Positions 36,453 through 47,722 of a stretch of 64,000 nt of DNA are shown here, one piece after another. The translations under genes were made by a program, and so were the position numbers. Source of the DNA: Paramecium octaurelia (lineage: Eukaryota > Ciliophora > Oligohymenophorea > Peniculida > Parameciidae); the NCBI GenBank assembly GCA_905182995.1, contig CAJJDP010000079.1, positions 75,893 to 139,892 of the forward strand, written 5' to 3'. Within the stretch, counting starts at the first letter, position 1; each line of letters starts with the position of its first letter. Below the pieces are notes generated by a model. The model made no database searches. It worked only from the letters and a program-made list of their open reading frames with translations, and was not told where the DNA came from.

Positions 36453-37386
36453 TCAATTCTCCTTTCTAAACCAAGGCACAAATGAACTAACAACCTTCCT
36501 TTGATAATTTTAATAGCTCTTTCTCTTCTTTAACAAATGACTTTCCATATCTGGTATCGAATAAAATGAAAATAATGCTTAAATTGCTCCAGCTCCCACT
36601 ATGGTCCAAGCATTTTCAAACCCAAATGACAATTGACATAAGTATTGTCCCCACCAATACATACATTCTCCAAAATAATTTGGATGTCTGGAATATCTCC
36701 ATAGTCCAACATCACAATCACCCTTAAGCTATTTAGACCTATAAGGAAAGAGCTGGTAGTCAGCTAACAATAATATATTCTCATTTACCTATTAATTCAA
36801 TTGAAATTGCTGAAATTGTAAAGATGATTGAAAAATTATAAAAAAAATAACATGGGTTTTATGAGGTGAACACATAATAGAGTGGCAAATGACCGAAAAA
36901 GATCATTATCGAGGGTACAATTTCAAAGCCAAAATAAATAATTGGCCAGAAAACAAAAGGATTTGGAAATTATTTTTTGACTTCCACATTTCTATAATCT
37001 TCATATTATAAACCTTAATTATTTCTATGATCTAAATAAATACCTGGCCAGAATCTAAAATATGTGTAATTTTGTTTGATGCAGTAGAAGAATACAAGGA
37101 AAGGCAGAATTATGTTTCCAGAACCCTTCGACCAATATGTTACAAAAAACATTGGAGCCACTTTCCAATAAATATCATAAATTGATGTATTGCTACTCTC
37201 AATCAAATCAAATACTTATAATAGAGGCCTATCAAAAATAAGAAGGCTGTTGTTATTTGAATCACAAGAAATTATGAAATCAAAATTGAATCGTAATGTT
37301 ACTCAATCATCACAGTCAATGGATACCTTTTAATAAGGGATAGAATATTACCATAATATTCCAATGATTACGTATGGTATCAACAT
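36453..37386 (-). CDS. DUF1295 membrane reductase-like protein
   Basis: About 286 residues, three introns (36764-36788, 37193-37215, 37327-37351). Several membrane helices, then the family signature LWRYSRHPNYFGE with WWGQYL, as in DUF1295/steroid 5-alpha-reductase-like proteins, and an end PDMESHLLKKRKSYQNYQ. YEDYRNVEVKKQFPNP precedes the conserved half. Members are ER membrane proteins related to steroid and isoprenoid reductases; substrate unknown. A TTTGAAGTGT word lies about 100 bp upstream. Confidence 0.88.
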
Positions 37387-37637
37387 AATCTTCAGGGATT
37401 AGGAATATGAATATTAAGACATTAATAATATTATATATCATATTCACTAATATTCTAATATTCAAAAATAATGGTAGAAGAATTTGAAGTGTAATTGCAA
37501 AATTAAATATAACTATTATAGTGATATATAATCAGAATAAGAATGAATTTACAATGTTTTTAAGGGAAATAGACGTAAGGAGAACAATAATATTGTTAGA
37601 ATGTATACTAAATATTAATGTTAATTGAATATTAATA

Positions 37638-40045
37638 TCAACTAATTAAATTTGATTATTTAAGGAAATCTTCAACGTACTTCTATCCTAAGTAAGCATA
37701 ATCTTCTAATTCTGATCTGGTATTTAGTATAACAGTGCTCAAATTTTTATTGATTTCGAATTCAAAAAATACTTAACATTTATGTGCTCCATAAAAGTAC
37801 ATTTAAAGTACATTATCTTCTTCTCCAGCTGCAATATTATACAGTCTATAACGATTAAATAGCTACTCCATGGCATTTTCATTTGCAATATCATTTCTAG
37901 CAAGTGTTCTTGTAATAGAAGCTCTAGATAATTATTAATATATAAGGATACCCATTATTTAAGCTCGTCCACATGCTTTCAAAATATTCAACATCAATTC
38001 TATAATCAAGGACAAAGTTATCAACAACTAATTATTGCTTGGGTTATTCAGTAATTTCAAGTAAATTTGGAGCATTTTTTTGAATTGGTGGGTTTGTAAC
38101 AGTTAAATCTTGATCATTGTCAAATCCATCTTGAACTGGATCTGGTTTCTCAGTAGTTTGCTATAATTCTTGAATTTGATCTTGCAATTCTTTGTTCCTA
38201 AGATTATTAAAATACTCAGCTGGTTTAATAAATTTGCTGACACTCTTCTCATAGACGACAGAAAGAGAATTAAACTCAAACAGCAAGGCTTCCTTGTTGA
38301 TATTTTATTCCTCCAAGAATTTATCCACTTTAATTCCATATTGCCACAATTTCTTAAGTTCCATTGGATTGTTTTGCAATGCTCTATAATAGAAGGCAGT
38401 ACGATCTTGTAAATCAATGTCTTCATTCTCATTGTTCATGATGCTTTAAAATAGTTTCCCTAAGATTTCCTGCATTTCTGGTGCTCTGCAAAAGAAGACT
38501 TTCAGACAGGCAGTCAATAAGGCATGTTTAAGTTCGACTGATTCTGCTGCTCCAATGAATGTTTGTAGAATGTAGGGAGCCAGTGGAATCTGGGATCCAA
38601 ATTGTCCTAAGATGTAGATTAGTGCTATTTTTGAGTTTTGATCTGTGACACTGTCTGATTAAATAATCTCCAGACAATCCTTGATGTGTTTGGGATCTTT
38701 TCTGAGAATATCCTTAAATACTATTATGACTTCATTTGTGATGTAGTCTTGTAAGGTAATGAATGTGGACAATTGTTTAACTATGGCATTAGCTAGATCA
38801 GGTAATCTAAGGGCAATGGCACCCAATGCTTGTATGGATTTCTTGGAGATTTCCTAATCGACATCAGTGACATATTCACCTAATTCATTCAACATGTCTC
38901 CCAGGTTGAAATCACAGGCGATCAGAGCCAATATTTCAAGTTTGATTAATTTGATGTAGGTGGGTTCATCAACTCTACAATAGAAGCATTTATAATCTTA
39001 AGCAAAGACTTAGTTGTATCCTTTGGAGGCGATGAATTTAATGTGACACAGAATGGTGTACATAATTTCTAGATTGCCCTCGCTAATAGATGCCAAAGTA
39101 ACAAGAGGGGCTTTGACTCTAGTGATAACTTACTCGTAAACTTGAGGTTTGTTTTTGGTGAAATTCATAAAGACTTTGATGACTGCTAAGACAATGGCAG
39201 AACAGGAATGTTTGAGTCTCTCTTCCAGGAGATTCATAATGTTGAACATCTCTTTGTCATCTTTGGGTTAGTATTTGGACAACTCATCCAAGATGGTGGC
39301 CTATCCCCATTCGTTGAACTCTTTCAATCTACCCAATAGGTAATCTACTAATTTTTTGGACAGGGCCATTCCTCCCTCTTCTGCCAGTATTTCATTGAGT
39401 GCATGGATTGCGTTGATAATGACCAAGGGATCGTTGTCACTTATCATCTTATACAATTGTTCTTCTATGTTGCTGAGGTAATCTGGTTGCATATAGTAAA
39501 CTTTGACGCATCCCATGATGGCTGTCTTTCTAACGTAGGGATCTATGTCAGACAGGGACTCTCTGATTGCTGGCATCAAGTACTCGATGGCACCACTGAA
39601 TCTCAAGGAGCATAGATTTCTGAGTGCGAATCCTCTGATTTTGGGATCGCTGTGTTTGCAATCCTTTTAGAATGTGCTTATTGCCATGAATGCCAAATCT
39701 TTGTTTTGTTCGGCGTAAGTAGTGAGATACAAGTAGATCATCTTCTTTTGGACCATGTCATTAGTGTAAGAGGCCATGCACATTTCAGGGAAGATTTTGG
39801 AGACATCGATTCCTAATGAGATGGTGAGATCACAATACCTGAGGTCATATAGGCTATAACCTTTTTGACGACTTCTCGCTTCTTTTTGTCATCTTTTTCG
39901 CCGAGGGTGTTTTTAACCAATCTATATGGATTGAATAATTGTACATTTTCAATTCGTTCACTTCTCCCTTTCGATTGCCTTCAAAATACTATTATTATTT
40001 TGGGGGTGGTATACTTGCAATACTACTAGCATAATGAGGACGCAT
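37638..40045 (-). CDS. Adaptor complex AP-4 subunit beta
   Basis: About 776 residues, three introns (37924-37951, 39813-39838, 39922-39944). Beta-adaptin trunk: NELKILVKNTLGEKDDKKKREVVKKVIAYMT, QKKMIYLYLTTYAEQN, DIDPYVRKTAIMGC, then HALNEILAEEGGMALSKK and FNEWGQATILDEL. The EEGG and QWGQ/EWGQ region and DLAFMAIST-KDC pattern fit AP-4 beta better than AP-1/2 beta. A linker with polar residues leads to a small C-terminal appendage (YFYGAHKCQVFFEFE). AP-4 sorts cargo at the trans-Golgi network. Beta-adaptin certain; AP-4 likely. Confidence 0.88.
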
Positions 40046-40274
40046 AATTAAATTAATAAATATAAGAATTTAATAGTATTTTACATTCGCATCATCACTT
40101 TATGTCAAATTATAAAATTTCAATTTACCTGTGAAATGAAGGAGCAAAGAACCATCCCAAACAGTATTTGGCGAGGCCATCGCAATTCTATTGTAAAGAC
40201 ATTATTGGAGTATATAAAAATTAAAACGGATTTATGAGTGAATAATTAATAATAACAAGGGGAAAATAGCAAAG

Positions 40275-40557
40275 ATGAGACAGGTGTTTATCATACTGAT
40301 TTTAGCATCTATATGTTTTGCCCAATCCCAACTGAGAGGACGCCAATAAATTGGTATTGCTGCAATTGATATGAGTAGAGAAATAGGATCTTAGCCTAGA
40401 TGAATATTCATTCATGCAATTTCACTACCACACACCTCCAATGGACGTAATGATGATGAATCACGAACTCGAAATCCAGAGAATGATGGGAGTCCCCGGA
40501 GTTGTGATGATGAATTATGTTATAGAGGAATCTCCATACAATCCCATATCATGGTGA
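40275..40557 (+). CDS. Small secreted methionine-rich protein
   Basis: About 85 residues, one 25-nt intron (40354-40378). Signal peptide MRQVFIILILASICFAQS; the mature part has HTPPMDVMMMNHELEI and MMGVPGVVMMNYV. No family recognised. Methionine enrichment is notable but the protein is short. Confidence 0.6.
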
Positions 40558-40660
40558 AAACATTATTAAAATATATCAATCCATCATTTTCGTACTGCAA
40601 TTTCACATTATTCCTCTCGCAGAATTCAATTCCATTCTCAACACCTTAAACAAAAAGACA

Positions 40661-41133
40661 TCATCTACTCCAAGTATTTATTTTCTAATAAACTTCATGC
40701 CAGTGATCCCCCCTGGAAATGAACACCCAAACAACCAATAAAGATATCATCTCACTTCTTTAAGTACTCAAATACCTAGCCTAACAAAAACAAAAGCACC
40801 AATTTCTAATTCTTGTAGATCAAACTAAAATATGCGTTTGCAATCAACATAATCACATAAATGATCATGTAAATGAATTTCTCCCCATTATTATACATCT
40901 TCACAAAGTTCTTCCCTCCTTTTATAATAAACAACGAAATCCACAAACTTAATGATCCATTTACACATCCAAATGCACATCATAACCCAAACTGAATAAA
41001 CCGCCTAATTTAGTTGGAAACACAATGATCAGTGACAAAAATGCCTATGACACTCCCAAAATTTTATGAAATTCTACCGATTTATTGCTGCTTATTACAC
41101 ATCTTATACCTTTGTCACCACACTTTCTTTCAT
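40661..41133 (-). CDS. PEX11-like membrane protein, with in-frame TGA or long intron
   Basis: About 128 residues if introns 40751-40775, 40948-40986 (39 nt) and 41088-41109 are removed. NFGSVIGIFVTDHCVSNQIRRFIQFG, then LWISLFIIKGGKNF and two more hydrophobic helices (IYMIIYVIMLIANAYFSLIY, LVLLFLLGQMISLLVVWVF) give the overall look of PEX11 peroxisome-proliferation proteins; similarity is faint. A TGA at 40980-40982 interrupts the frame unless the unusually long 39-nt intron is real. The 3' end is also uncertain: an extra 24-nt intron would extend it. Could be a pseudogene. Confidence 0.4.
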
Positions 41134-41252
41134 TCATGTAATCAACTTACTTGGCTTCAGAAATCTAAAAGATGGAGAAAACTGAGAGAGGAACTCCGAT
41201 TTCTCCTGATGTTATTCAATATTGTTGCTATAATTCCAAAATTAAATATATT

Positions 41253-42209
41253 TCATTATTTTATTTTAAACTCTCTGCTGAACTTCGATAAACTCAATCC
41301 ATTCAGAGGTGTCTTTAATAAGTAAATATTTTGTTTCTACCGAGAACTATGCATTGATTGTTCTCTTTTCGACATCGGACTCTCCATCTGTCTCTTTTCG
41401 AATGCATCTAAATTTGGTGCTGAGTTCCTGATCAAAGTGGAAGACTGAGTTGTTATCAATTGAGTCTATTCAATTAAGTTGTTTAGGTTGTTTATCTTCC
41501 TCATGTAATCCTTCATCTGAGGCTTCTTTATTAATGGTAGTTGATTCATTTAGTTTTAGTAAATAATCTTTCGAGACACCTGCTTACATTAAAAATCAAA
41601 AACACTTCCCTTCCCCTCAGGACTAAACTCTACTTTCTCCTCCCTTTCTCGTTCTGATTGCAATGTTTTCAAACTTATGCACATCCTCGCGGTCTTAGTC
41701 ACTTGACTAAAAATTCCCCTCAATTTATTCCCATTTCCTACTCTTTCTTAATCTTAAACTTCCTTAATTTTTGGAATCAGAATATCGTGAAATTTCCTAA
41801 TTTTACGTCCCGCCATCCCACATTCACTACATCCACAACTTAATCTCCTTATTTTATACTATAACTCCGGAAATTTATAATTTTTTTATCTACTCTTCTA
41901 AGGCTATTTATTCTTTTTTATAGGAGAGCTTCTTCCATTTAGGAATCCGAATTCCATCAAAGTCCTTTATGTATTCAGTTATCTTGTAGTTGAAACTACT
42001 TAGTTAGTATCTATGCACTACTCTGATTTTTGATAGCATGCTTATTATAAAAGTCTAATAAACCCATCCAAACTTTTTGCTATTAAAATACACAATTGTG
42101 TGATACATCGAAATATTTTCGTTGTTGTCAGATGATTCCTGCTATAATTTTGTGTTATTCTTGGCCTGGGTACTTCAATTTTATGAGATTTGATTATATT
42201 TATAGACAT
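41253..42209 (-). CDS. Hypothetical basic protein
   Basis: About 296 residues with introns of 34 nt (41797-41830) and 32 nt (42142-42173), the longest well-supported ones in the window. Lysine- and glutamine-rich; likely coiled helix at WKKLSYKKEQIALEEQIKKL, then SEREREEKVEFSPEGKG and a serine/arginine-rich tail. No known domain. The frame is open in a second reading too, so the N-terminal exons are less sure. Confidence 0.6.
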
Positions 42210-42457
42210 TACAAAAATAATTAAGATTAAGAATTTTTTATTGTAAAAAAGTCAAATATAATAATTCATACTAGTTTGATTTATTGATATCAAGAAGGTA
42301 AGAAAACAGTAATTTTATAATGGGAATCCTCAAGAAACGTAATTATCTATTTTATGTAAGTAAATTTAGATAATTTAATTAGAGAAAATCCTAATTATCT
42401 CTTGAGATAAAATTTATGTTAATTATAGATATATATATTTATAACCAATTAGTCCAT

Positions 42458-43728
42458 TCATTTTTTTTAACTTTTCTCTCCTTTCTCCTCTTTCTTCCTA
42501 TCATGTTTAGTTCCCTTGATTTATTTGTTTTACTTGGCTAATTAAGCCTTGGTTTTGGACTTGTAAATTTAGAGAACATCCTCATCAGCTAATACATGGT
42601 TCAATCCAACCTTCTAAGGGTTAAACCTGCATAAATCAAAGATCTTACTTGCAACTTCTCCCCCAAACAATAGCAAACTTGAATTCATCAACCAACTCTC
42701 TATGAATCTGCGCACAAACACTTCTAACCATCAAACCATTACGTTCATTACTGAGAACTATGGGATCAGAAAAATCTGGCTAGTTTCCTCTCTTTTTTGT
42801 ATAGACTCTGACTAAATCAAGTTTGTCCCACATGCACTCTAACAAATAATCCAAATTGAGTTTCAAATTGCATGATATCACACAATGATCCTTTCTTCTG
42901 GCAATTTCATCCACCTCTTCAATGGATATCTTATCAATTTTATTGAAAACATATAGACACTTGACATATTTTCTATTCCCTTCAATAATATCAATCAAAT
43001 CATCTACTGTGATATCCTCTCTTATCAGTATATCAACATTATGGATTTTATATTCTTACATAATGTTCTTGATTAATTTTTCATCTACTTTGGTCAATTT
43101 AATAGTCGATGTAATTCGAACCCTAAAAGTGATAATGATATATGATACATTCCTGATTTATTTGGTGTAATTGTCACATCGGGTTTCTTTCTATTCAGTC
43201 TAATACCCATTTTGTCGAGTTCCAAAGTGAGTTTCCTTCTCTGATCCTCTGCTTTATCGGCTTCCAAAACCATGAGAACCAGATCACAAGCTTTAGCAAC
43301 TGCAATGACTTGTCTTCCTCTTCCCCTGCCTTCAGAGGCTCCCTCAATAATTCCTGGAAGATCGAGCAATTAGATTTTAGCATCTTTATAGTCAATTACT
43401 CCAGGAATGCATGTTAATGTAGTAAACTCGTAAGCAGCCACTAAGGATTAGGTTTTTGTTAAAGTTGAAAGAATGGTGGACTTGGAGATAGAGATGATGC
43501 TCTTACCTTTCCAACAGATGGGAATCCAATCATACAAACTCTTGCATTACCAAACTTTTAAACTTCAAATCCTTCGCCCTTTGGACCAGATTTAGGTGGC
43601 TCCAATAATTGAGTACGATATTTGGCCAATTTAGCCTTCAATTGACCCATATGGTACTCAGTTGCCTTATTCTTCTGAGTTCTGGCCATTTCTTCCTCAA
43701 TTTCCTTGATTTTCTCAATGAGCCCCAT
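42458..43728 (-). CDS. DRG2: Developmentally regulated GTP-binding protein 2 (DRG2)
   Basis: About 398 residues, three introns (42627-42648, 43123-43148, 43481-43506). [20 protein letters not shown] and [20 protein letters not shown] match the DRG start; MGxxEKI and TEYH/AKYR fit DRG2 rather than DRG1. G1 GFPSVGKST (split by an intron after the lysine), G3 [19 protein letters not shown]4 NKID and a C-terminal TGS domain ending DEDVLQIYK. A lysine-rich tail extends beyond the animal length. DRG GTPases bind ribosomes and a DFRP partner. Divergent with the MOK gene, 50 bp apart. Confidence 0.95.
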
Positions 43729-43778
43729 AATTATTTTTATTAGTAAAAAAAATCAAATTTATTTTTTTATTGAAGAAG

Positions 43779-44974
43779 ATGAACCAATATTACATTCTAG
43801 TCAAAATAGGAGAAGGAACTTTCTCAGAAGTTTTGAAAGCCAAATCAATGATAACTGGGTAAGTAGTTGCTATTAAATGCATGAAGAATAGATTTGATAG
43901 TGTGGTAATATGATCTTTAAATATCTTTAGGATTAAGTGAAGAACCTAAAAGAAATCCAAGCCTTACATTAATTGCAGTAACATCCAAATATAGTGAAAT
44001 TGCATGAGGTTCTCTATGATGAACCAAGCGGAAGATTGGCTTTGGTATGTGAATTAATGGAGATGAATCTTTATGACTGCATTAAGAATAGAAATTCATA
44101 TATGAGTATGGCCAAAGTCAAAAAATACATGCATTAAGTATTAAAAGCCTTGGATTATATGCACAAACGCAATTTCTTTCATAGAGATATTAAACCTGAA
44201 AACATTCTGATAAAAAATGATAATGTTAAAGTAGCAGACTTGGGAAGCTGTAAAGGCATACATTCGACTCATCCATATACTGAATACATCAGCACAAGAT
44301 GGTACAGAGCACCTGAATGTCTGATGACTGATGGTTATTATGACCAAAAAATGGATCTATGGGGAGTTGGGTGTGTAATGTTTGAAATTATTGCATTGTA
44401 ACCTCTATTCCAAGGTGAAAATGAATTGGATCAAATTAACAAAATCTTCAAAATCTTAGGTACTCCTGAACATGAACTATTGAACAGATTCAAATCTTAA
44501 GCCTCTCACATGGAATTTAATTTTAAACCCTAAAAAGGAATCGGATTGGAAAGATTAGTATCTCCACATGCCGGACCTGATTGCATAGACTTACTTTATA
44601 AATTGTTGTAACTGGATCCAATTAAGAGAATCAGTGCAGAAGAAGCACTCAGACATGAGTTCTTTGAAGAATTTTGGGATGCTCCAATGTCTCAGTCAAG
44701 TGATAGTACTCAATTTGGTAAGGTCCTCACCATCGTGAAACCAAACAAGAGAGTAAATAAGGGTATCTATCCCGGCACGATAAAGTTGGAAGTGAAGTTG
44801 GAAGGCAAATTGAATTAATCTGATGATGAGAATGAGAAAGTGAGAGATGGAAGCTTGAACCCTAGATTACCTCCTATTCTTAAACCTCATGTGAAACCTA
44901 AAGTCAAAAATCCTTATGTTAAGAAAAAACTTTATGACGATTATATTATAGTTGGCAAAAAAGCTTTGAATTGA
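43779..44974 (+). CDS. MOK-family (RCK) protein kinase
   Basis: About 389 residues, one 26-nt intron (43905-43930). IGEGTFSEVLKAKS, AIKCMKNRF, REIQAL-type NLKEIQALHQLQQHPNI, ELMEMNLYDCIKNR, HRDIKPENILIK, and TEYISTRWYRAPECLMTDGYY, then QPLFQGENELDQINKIF. The activation TEY and GSCK/STHPYTEY closely match MOK (STK30). The metal motif is DLG rather than DFG. MOK/MAK/ICK kinases regulate cilium length and intraflagellar transport. A basic proline-rich tail follows the kinase domain. Confidence 0.94.
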
Positions 44975-45258
44975 TTTTCTTATGTCGTATTAAATTATAC
45001 AAATATAGACTTCTATTTTAAGTCTTAAATGTTCAAAACTCTCCAAAAATACAGTTCTCAAATTTTTACACCTTGTTTGATGATAATATTTTCACTTTAC
45101 TAATATCACTCACTGATTTTCTCTTAAATTGTAATTGAACTACTCACTCTCAATATTTCTACACCTCATTATATTTCTATAATAAACTCATTTTAATATA
45201 TGTTGGAGAACTTTATTAATTATATATAATAAATTTTTCGTTAAATTTTGTAAGAATA

Positions 45259-45681
<423 letters not shown>

Positions 45682-46552
45682 TTTTATTATTAAAAATGTC
45701 ACTTAATATTTTGCATACTTAAAATATTATACTAAGATTTGATTGGTGCATTAAGAATATATTACATATTAATATGAATTAATCAAAACTTAATAGGACA
45801 TTTTAAAACTCACTTTTTATTCATTTCCGCATTCTCTAAGTTTATCAGATCAATTATGGACAAATTCTAGTTATTTTATACAATTTATTGTTATATAGTT
45901 TAATATTGTTCACAAAAACCAAATTAGCACTTACTTGACTCTCCCTATATTAGTTCTTTTCAAAATATGAATCTCAAGGATATTCTGTAATAAAATTTTC
46001 CAATAAGCAAAATGGATTATACTATATGTTTAACTATTCTATTTCAAATAATACTAAATTCAAAAATAAGTTAGGATTTCAATAATCCAATTCTAACAAC
46101 ACTACAACACTACAACAAAGAAAAGAATTATAAACAATTGAATTTTATAATCATTTTGAAAAAACACATAAATAAATGCAATCTTATTATAAAATTTGTA
46201 TTTTTAAATTATTAATATATAATTCAGATATTTTTATTACATAATATAATTAATCAGCAAATATTTAATATTGGAACTTAATATATAAATTCTAAAAGAA
46301 AGATTTCCATATTCATTAATTTATGAACTTGGGATATCCTGTTTTGTAATTTGAAAATTTTGATTTTAGATGAAAGATTATTAAGCAATGACTTTAAAAT
46401 TCAACATATATTTTTCGTCATTCCATTTTGATTTAAATATAATATTTACTTAAATTTTGATAAATTCTTAAATTTGTTTAGATGAGTTAGCTGCTAAATG
46501 CATATTTATGAAATCATAATATTAAGTTTATTCTATATAATACTTAACCAAT
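45682..46552. other. Long intergenic region between H3 and TBC gene starts
   Basis: 871 bp of AT-rich DNA, the largest gene-free stretch here. Holds a weak version of the CTCCCTA motif (45934-45952) and a tandem ACACTACA pair near 46098-46115. A 119-residue open frame (45967-46326) looks like chance in this composition. Confidence 0.5.
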
Positions 46553-47689
46553 ATGATTTAATAATACTTTAATCCATTCAGAAAAAGCAATCGGTGTGCC
46601 TACACGCTATTTGATGAAAAAAGTTCTCACGAGATAACTGTTGAGGATGAATTAGCTATTTTAAAACCTATTCCAAATTATGTATGGGAAGATGATTATT
46701 ATGAATAATTGAATCTAGAGTTGAAATATCATAACATAGATGTGTAGGTACTATCACATTCAGAGTGGTAAACTCTTTTAAAAACTGGAACCTACGATTC
46801 AAATAAAAACCTACTATTATCAATATTCACTACAAGATCTTTAACAGTGAAGCAGGTTTTTGATTTCATAACAATGCAATGCTAAATGTCGTGTTAATTT
46901 GCCTAACTTAAAGATTAAGTGAAAGAAAAGAATTATGAATGTATCAGTAAGGACGTTAATAGAACTTTTAAGAGTTCAATTTATTTTTAGAAAGAAGAAG
47001 TTCTTTAAAGACTTTAGGACATACTGGTGGCTTACAGTAATTTGGATTCCGAGGTATCATATGGTTAGGGAATGAATTTCATTGTTGCAGCCCTAATGTA
47101 TTTGGACTTCAATAATGACGAAGCCATTTTTGAAATTCTAAGAACCATAATAATGGATAGGGAGTGGAGATAATGCTATATTAATGATACACCTGGGTTA
47201 TTCCTATTGGTAGCAAAATTCAACTTCAAATTTAGGAAAAGAATGCCTGAATTATATCATCATTTCCTTAGACTTGGAATTGAGGATATGAGCATGTGTG
47301 TAAATTCATTTTATTTGACTCTGTGTATGCAACATGCTCCGATATAATTCTCTTTGGTCATATTGGCGATGTTTTTTATAGAAGGGGAAGACATAATAAC
47401 CAAGATAATACTATCAATGCTGAAGTATTTTGAGAATTATTTATTGAAATAAAACGACTTTTAAAAAATAACTGAGTTCATCAAGAGGGGATTGATAAAT
47501 AATTTCTATCGAGAAATGCAAAAATGTAGGAAACAGTAGAGATTAGTATAGGTGCTTTTAGATATTGGATTCATTAAAAGGAAAGAAAAAAAGTAACACA
47601 AACCAAAAAAGGCTAAGGGTTTAATGGGAAAATTAATGGCAAAACCATTATCATTTGGAAATGATGTTTATAGTTATTTTTTTAAATGA
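46553..47689 (+). CDS. TBC-domain RabGAP
   Basis: Single exon, 378 residues. TBC landmarks: ISKDVNRTF (the IxxDxxRT arginine-finger motif), then YGQGMNFIVAAL (the YxQ glutamine-finger motif) and a helical half with FIEGEDIITKIILSML. Arginine and glutamine fingers are both present, so GTPase activation on Rab proteins is predicted. An N-terminal polar region and lysine-rich C-terminus (KPKKAKGLMGKLMAKP) flank it. Stops 33 bp before the convergent helicase gene stop. Confidence 0.85.
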
Positions 47690-47722
47690 AATTAATACTT
47701 GTTTAAAAAACCTACATGATTT

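Noticed and set aside
45967..46326. 119-residue plus-strand open frame upstream of the TBC gene
   Set aside because: I/N/K/F/L composition is what random AT-rich DNA gives with TGA as the only stop; no domain or intron support.
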